Program-made: the position numbers and the translations under genes
NCBI RefSeq assembly: GCF_001905725.1
Contig: NZ_LIWB01000006.1
Coordinates: 372,001 to 436,000 of the forward strand
Direction of reading: 5' to 3'
DNA length: 64,000 nucleotides
Origin: Streptomyces sp. CB02400
GTDB taxonomy: Bacteria; Actinomycetota; Actinomycetes; Streptomycetales; Streptomycetaceae
Shown: positions 60,442 through 64,000 of the stretch, piece by piece
Layout of the letters: every line of letters begins with the position of its first letter
How positions within the stretch are numbered: position 1 is the stretch's first letter
Notes under the pieces: model-generated
Seen by the model: only the letters and a program-made list of their open reading frames with translations
The model's database searches: none
What the model was told of the DNA's origin: nothing

Positions 60442-61806
60442 GCCCTGGCTTTCAGGCCAGACAGGAAACGAAGCTCCTGCGGAGCAGGGCCGGGAAAGGT
60501 GAATCGCCGCCAGGGCGGTTCGATGTCCGTGGCCACCGGTCGACGCTCGCTGCTCACACGGGAGCTGATAGGACGTGAGGTATGGCGCAGCAGCTCAAGC
60601 GGGCGTTCAAGTACCGCTTTTACCCCACGGGCGGGCAGGCGGCTGAGCTGTCGCGCACGTTCGGCTGCGTCCGCCTCGTGTACAACAAGGCGCTGGAGGA
60701 GCGCACGCGGGCCTGGTACGGCGAGCAGTGCCGTGTCTCCTACGTGCAGTCCTCGGCCGCGCTGACGGAGTGGAAGAAGACCGAGGAACTGGCCTTCCTC
60801 AACGAGGTGTCCTCCGTCCCGCTCCAGCAGGCGCTGCGCCATCTTCAGACGGCGTTCGGGAACTTTTTCGCCAAACGGGCCAAGTATCCGCGCTACAAGT
60901 CGCGGAAGAAGTCCCGGACGTCAGCCGAGTACACCCGCAGCGCCTTCAAGCGGCGCGACGGACAGCTGACTCTGGCGAAGATGGCCGAGCCTCTGGACAT
61001 CCGCTGGTCGCGCCCGCTGCCCGAGGGCACGGAGCCGACCACGGCGACGGTGTCCCGCGACGCGGCGGGCCGTTGGTTCGTGTCCCTGCTGTGCGAGGAC
61101 ACCATCGCCGAGGCCCCCGCCACCACAGCGGCGGTCGGTCTGGACGCCGGGATCACCTCCCTGGTGACCCTGTCCACCGGGGAGAAGATCACCAACCCCA
61201 GGCACGAGCGCCGTGACCGTGTCCGCCTGGCCCGCGCACAGCGGGAGCTGTCGCGGAAGGCGAAGGGCTCGGCGAACCGGAAGAAGGCTCGGCTCCGTGT
61301 CGCCAAGGTCCACGCGCGGATCGCCGACCGGCGTCGGGACTTCCTGCACAAGCTGTCGACTCGTCTCGTCCGTGAGAACCAAACGGTCGTGATCGAGGAC
61401 CTCACCGTCCGCAGCCTGCTGAAGAACGGCAGGCTCGCCCGCGCGATCAGTGACGCGTTGTGGACGGAACTGCGCTCCATGCTGGAGTACAAGTGCGCCT
61501 GGTACGGGCGCGAACTCGTTGTGATCGACCGATGGTTTCCCAGCTCGAAGCTGTGCGGGGCCTGCGGCACGGTTGCGGCGAAGCTGCCGCTGAGTGTCCG
61601 GGAGTGGACGTGCGACTGCGGCGCCGTGCATGACCGTGACGTGAACGCGGCGCGCAATATCCTGGCCGCCGGGCTGGCGGTGTCCGCCTGTGGAGACGGT
61701 GTAAGACCTCAACGGGAGTCCTCCCGGACGGGGCGGTCGTCGGTGAAGCAGGAAACCCAGCGGGTGACCGCTGGAGCCCCCCGCCTTTAGACGGAGAGGA
61801 AGCCAA
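60442..61806 (+). mobile_element. IS200/IS605-type element carrying tnpB only (IS1341-like)
   Basis: The left boundary is about 60442, where glpK homology ends and a small stem, CTGGC-TTTCA-GGCCAG, begins. The right boundary is about 61806, after AGCCCCCCGCCTTTAGACGG then AGAGGAAGCCAA, the layout of IS605-group right ends with CCGCC-TTTA-GACGG as an imperfect stem. No tnpA gene is present. The exact ends need comparison with another copy or an empty site. The tnpB right end and the overlapping 3' part of the gene would encode the omega RNA. Confidence 0.7.
60582..61790 (+). CDS. tnpB: TnpB RNA-guided nuclease
   Basis: A 402-aa OrfB/TnpB. The N-terminal REC/wedge part has FKYRFYPTGGQAAELSRTFG, CVRLVYNKALEERTRAWYGE and KYPRYKSRKK. 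The RuvC core has D188 (AVGLDAGITSLVTLSTGEKI), E272 (QTVVIEDLTVRSLLKNGRLA) and the DRD at 351-353 (AVHDRDVNAARNILAAGL). The zinc finger is CGACG (325-329) with CDCG (344-347). All catalytic and zinc residues are present and the length is normal, so the nuclease may be active. The ATG at 60582 follows AGGACGTGAGGT. It is inserted on the opposite strand to the glycerol genes. Confidence 0.95.
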   Translation: MAQQLKRAFKYRFYPTGGQAAELSRTFGCVRLVYNKALEERTRAWYGEQCRVSYVQSSAALTEWKKTEELAFLNEVSSVPLQQALRHLQTAFGNFFAKRAKYPRYKSRKKSRTSAEYTRSAFKRRDGQLTLAKMAEPLDIRWSRPLPEGTEPTTATVSRDAAGRWFVSLLCEDTIAEAPATTAAVGLDAGITSLVTLSTGEKITNPRHERRDRVRLARAQRELSRKAKGSANRKKARLRVAKVHARIADRRRDFLHKLSTRLVRENQTVVIEDLTVRSLLKNGRLARAISDALWTELRSMLEYKCAWYGRELVVIDRWFPSSKLCGACGTVAAKLPLSVREWTCDCGAVHDRDVNAARNILAAGLAVSACGDGVRPQRESSRTGRSSVKQETQRVTAGAPRL

Positions 61807-61839
61807 GACGTCCCCTTCGTCGTACGTGCGGAGGTTCGT

Positions 61840-62565
61840 TCAGAACGCTGCTTTGAAGACCAGCCCGGACAGCGCCCCGCCGATGAGCGGTCCCACGATC
61901 GGAACCCACGCGTAGCCCCAGTCCGAGGTGCCCTTGTTGGGAATCGGGAGCAGCGCGTGCACGACGCGCGGCCCGAGGTCACGGGCCGGGTTGATGGCGT
62001 ACCCGGTGGGGCCGCCGAGCGACAGGCCGATGCCGACCACCAGGAACGAGACGATCAGGATCGCCGTGCCCGACTCGCCGAGCCCCTTGGTGAGCCCGAA
62101 CGCCAGGATCGGCAGCACCAGGCCCATGGTCGCGATGATCTCGGTGACGAGATTGGCGACGGGGTTGCGGATCGCGGGGGCCGTGGAGAAGATCCCGAGC
62201 GTCGGCTGGGCGATGTCCTCCTCGGCGTTGGCCTGGAACTGCGCGTAGTAGACCAGCCAGCACAGCACGGCGCCCAGCATCGCGCCGACCATCTGCCCGG
62301 AGACGTAGACGTGGACATGGTCCCATTCCCCGGTGTCGATGGCGATCCCGAGGGTGACCGCCGGGTTGAGGTGCCCGCCTGACAGCGGGGCGGCGGTGTA
62401 CGCCCCGGCCATCACGCCGAAACCCCAGCCCAGCGCGATGACGACCCAGCCGGCGTCCTTCGCCTTCGAGTAGTTGAGGACGACGGCGGCGACCACACCG
62501 GCGCCGAACAGGATCAGGATCGCGGTGCCGATGATCTCCCCGACGAATATGTCTCCGTTGCTCAT
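61840..62565 (-). CDS. glpF: glycerol uptake facilitator (aquaglyceroporin)
   Basis: A 241-aa MIP-family channel with six helices. The two NPA loops are present (SGGHLNPAVTLGIAIDTGEW; GYAINPARDLGPRVVHALLP), and the Asp after NPAR marks the glycerol-conducting subgroup. The ATG at 62565-62563 follows CTAGGAGCCGCC. Normally the first gene of a glpF-glpK operon; here the kinase gene is lost and a TnpB element begins within 40 bp of the stop codon. The channel gene is intact and may still serve uptake if another kinase exists elsewhere. Confidence 0.93.
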   Translation of the reverse strand: MSNGDIFVGEIIGTAILILFGAGVVAAVVLNYSKAKDAGWVVIALGWGFGVMAGAYTAAPLSGGHLNPAVTLGIAIDTGEWDHVHVYVSGQMVGAMLGAVLCWLVYYAQFQANAEEDIAQPTLGIFSTAPAIRNPVANLVTEIIATMGLVLPILAFGLTKGLGESGTAILIVSFLVVGIGLSLGGPTGYAINPARDLGPRVVHALLPIPNKGTSDWGYAWVPIVGPLIGGALSGLVFKAAF

Positions 62566-62953
62566 GGCGGCTCCTAGGCCCCGGTCCGGGACGATCCGCC
62601 CCGGACCTCGCGTGCAGGGTGCGTTTCCCACTGCGACTTCAGCCGGAGGCAGGGAGGATCCGCGCCCCGCCCGGCGTCCGTGACGAGCGTGCCGTCGCAG
62701 CCGAATCGCCCGTGGGGAGTGGGCCGTGCCGCAGGAGGCCCCAACGGCGGCGTGCCGGAATACGCCGAGATGTACGGCGATGTCGACTGACACCGGGAAG
62801 TGTTCACCGGCACTCAGGGGGCGTCAAGGTCGCCGACCGCAACGGTTATCGGCCACCCGGCCGGAAGCGCCACCTCCGCGGGGGCGCGGACACTCGGCGG
62901 TCGGGGGACGGGTCCTTCCCCGGAGGAGCCGACTCCTGATAGATGCAGGAGAC
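62566..62953. other. 388-bp intergenic region
   Basis: Between divergent glpF and the VanX-like gene. No gene seen. It should contain both promoters, but no clear consensus pair or operator was recognised. Confidence 0.4.
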
Positions 62954-63763
62954 ATGACACGACTCTCCCGTGCGGTACGCGGTCTGGTCACCGCCGTCAC
63001 CGCCCTGCTCGCCGCGACCACCGCCTCCGCCACCGCCCAGGCGAAGCCCGAACCCAAGGCGCCCCGCGACTTCGTGGCACTGAACGACGTGGACCCGACG
63101 ATCATCCAGGAGATCCGTTACTTCACCCCGCACAACTTCGTCGGCGAGACCGTCGACGGCTACCGGCAGCCGCTGTGCATCCTCACCCGCCCCGCCGCCG
63201 AGGCCCTCCACACGGCGCAGCGGAAGCTGCTGCGCCAGGGCTACTCCCTGAAGGTGTACGACTGTTACCGGCCACAGCGCGCGGTGGACCACTTCGTGCG
63301 CTGGGCCGAGGACCTCGACGACCAGAGGATGAAGGCCGAGTTCTACCCGAACGTCGACAAGACCCGGTTGTTCGCCGACGGCTACATCGCGGAGAAATCC
63401 GGCCACAGCCGTGGCTCGACCGTGGACCTCACCCTCGTGGAACTCCCCACGAAACCGACAAGGCCCTACCACCCCGGACAGCCCCTCACCCCCTGCTTCG
63501 CCCCCGAGGACGAGCGGTTCCCCGACACCTCCGTCGACATGGGCACCGGCTACGACTGCTTCGACACCCTCAGCCACACCCTCGACCCGCGTGTCCGGGG
63601 CGAACAACGCGCCAACCGGCTGCTCCTCAAGAACACCCTGGAGGACCTCGGCTTCGTGAACCTCGCCGAGGAGTGGTGGCACTACACCTTCAAGCCGGAG
63701 ACCCACCCGGACACCTACTTCGACTTCCCGGTGTCCCGGAGGTCACTCACCGGCCACAACTGA
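62954..63763 (+). CDS. secreted VanX-like D-Ala-D-Ala dipeptidase
   Basis: A 269-aa exported peptidase of family M15D. The signal peptide covers about residues 1-30 (GLVTAVTALLAATTASATAQ-A). The catalytic domain has FTPHNFVGETVDGYRQPLCI, the first Zn-binding motif AEKSGHSRGSTVDLTLVELP (SxHxxGxxxD) and the C-terminal EEWWHYTFKPE with catalytic Glu and third His. The ATG at 62954 follows GCAGGAGAC. Cytoplasmic VanX confers glycopeptide resistance by removing D-Ala-D-Ala, but this protein is secreted, has no vanHA neighbours, and more likely trims peptidoglycan-derived dipeptides. Confidence 0.9.
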   Translation: MTRLSRAVRGLVTAVTALLAATTASATAQAKPEPKAPRDFVALNDVDPTIIQEIRYFTPHNFVGETVDGYRQPLCILTRPAAEALHTAQRKLLRQGYSLKVYDCYRPQRAVDHFVRWAEDLDDQRMKAEFYPNVDKTRLFADGYIAEKSGHSRGSTVDLTLVELPTKPTRPYHPGQPLTPCFAPEDERFPDTSVDMGTGYDCFDTLSHTLDPRVRGEQRANRLLLKNTLEDLGFVNLAEEWWHYTFKPETHPDTYFDFPVSRRSLTGHN

Positions 63764-63808
63764 CCGGCCCCCGGAGACGCCCCCACCGTGATCGGATACA
63801 GTCCGCGC

Positions 63809-64000
63809 GTGTCCGAAACTCACGCCATGGCTCCCAACTCCGCGCCGGACTCCCACTGTTCGAGCTGCGGCACGGCCTTCGGAGAGGGCGTCTCCGGCTG
63901 GCCCCGCACCTGCCCGTCCTGCGGCACCGTCGCCTACCGCAACCCGTTGCCGGTCGCGGTCGCCCTCCAGCCCGTGTACGACACACAGGGCACCGGCCTC
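63809..64000 (+). CDS. zinc-ribbon NUDIX-type protein, N-terminal fragment (partial)
   Basis: Sixty-four codons are visible before the right edge. The start codon is GTG at 63809 (VSETHAMAPNSAPDSHCSSC); an in-frame ATG at 63827 is the alternative. Two CxxC pairs (SHCSSCGTAFGEG; RTCPSCGTVAYRNP) form the N-terminal zinc ribbon that precedes NUDIX domains of the NudC/YfcD-like type, and VAYRNPLPVAVALQPVYDTQ is the usual entry to the NUDIX fold. The NUDIX box itself is outside the window, so the function is inferred. Confidence 0.7.
   Translation, partial: MSETHAMAPNSAPDSHCSSCGTAFGEGVSGWPRTCPSCGTVAYRNPLPVAVALQPVYDTQGTGL

Noticed and set aside
62954..63763. Glycopeptide-resistance vanX
   Set aside because: The protein has a secretion signal and there is no vanH, vanA or vanRS gene nearby, so a resistance role is not supported.

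Overview
The window is a chromosomal segment of a Streptomyces-like actinomycete. The evidence is very high GC with strong third-position GC bias, many GTG starts, ATGA/GTGA stop-start overlaps, and actinomycete marker genes: RbpA, the polyprenol-phosphate mannose synthase Ppm1, a conservon (CvnABCD) and a chitinase with a DasR-type promoter. From memory, the order of the first ~35 kb (chitinase, rib operon, hisE-hisG, CNNM/CBS pair, CbxX-type AAA, ppm1, fxsA, rbpA) follows the conserved core of S. coelicolor near SCO1410-SCO1450. I could not check this by search.

Layout. 0-5 kb: NCS2 permease fragment, hotdog thioesterase, divergent MFS/ROK pair, NmrA-like oxidoreductase. 4.5-6.8 kb: secreted GH18 chitinase with a TTGACG-N17-TAGGGT promoter carrying two chitinase-type operator repeats. 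7.0-12.1 kb: FMN riboswitch and the run ribE-ribM-ribBA-ribH-hisE-hisG-PH-domain membrane protein. 12.3-17 kb: two CNNM/CBS membrane proteins and a TPR-AAA ATPase. 17.2-25.3 kb: P-loop kinase with no canonical start codon, C39-like secreted protease, small membrane protein, TetR, acyl-CoA dehydrogenase, two hypothetical proteins, Lrp, YtcJ-like amidohydrolase. 25.8-30.9 kb: ppm1, fxsA, rbpA (with a sigma-R promoter), UMF1-type MFS, GDPD, YczE-like membrane protein. 31-37 kb: MocR regulator, FtsK-like protein with a small membrane partner, ankyrin and HEAT-repeat proteins, then a non-coding stretch with a 121-bp tandem duplication. 37.6-43 kb: D-glutamate/5-oxoproline catabolic operon (MFS, DUF1445, pxpA, pxpB, pxpC) divergent from a GntR regulator over a perfect palindrome.

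43-50.2 kb holds the most interesting locus: a three-gene SMC-type operon resembling MukFEB or Wadjet JetABC. It encodes a 508-aa kleisin/JetA-like protein, a 293-aa MukE/JetB-like winged-helix protein and a 1550-aa SMC-like ATPase, with no JetD-type nuclease gene nearby. 50.2-52 kb: IclR regulator and a small membrane protein. 52.1-60.2 kb: a conservon in which an OPLAH-type 5-oxoprolinase gene sits between cvnC and cvnD. 60.3-62.6 kb: glycerol locus in which nearly all of glpK is gone and a TnpB element occupies its place downstream of an intact glpF. 62.9-64 kb: VanX-like D-Ala-D-Ala dipeptidase and the start of a zinc-ribbon NUDIX protein.

Functional threads. Flavin and histidine biosynthesis share one transcription unit. 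Chitin use is presumably tied to DasR/GlcNAc signalling. 5-oxoproline metabolism appears twice through unrelated enzymes. RbpA links to thiol-oxidative stress control. Several family-typical short palindromic repeats lie between convergent genes, and one appears to lie in frame inside hisG. I found no tRNA, rRNA, CRISPR array or prophage.
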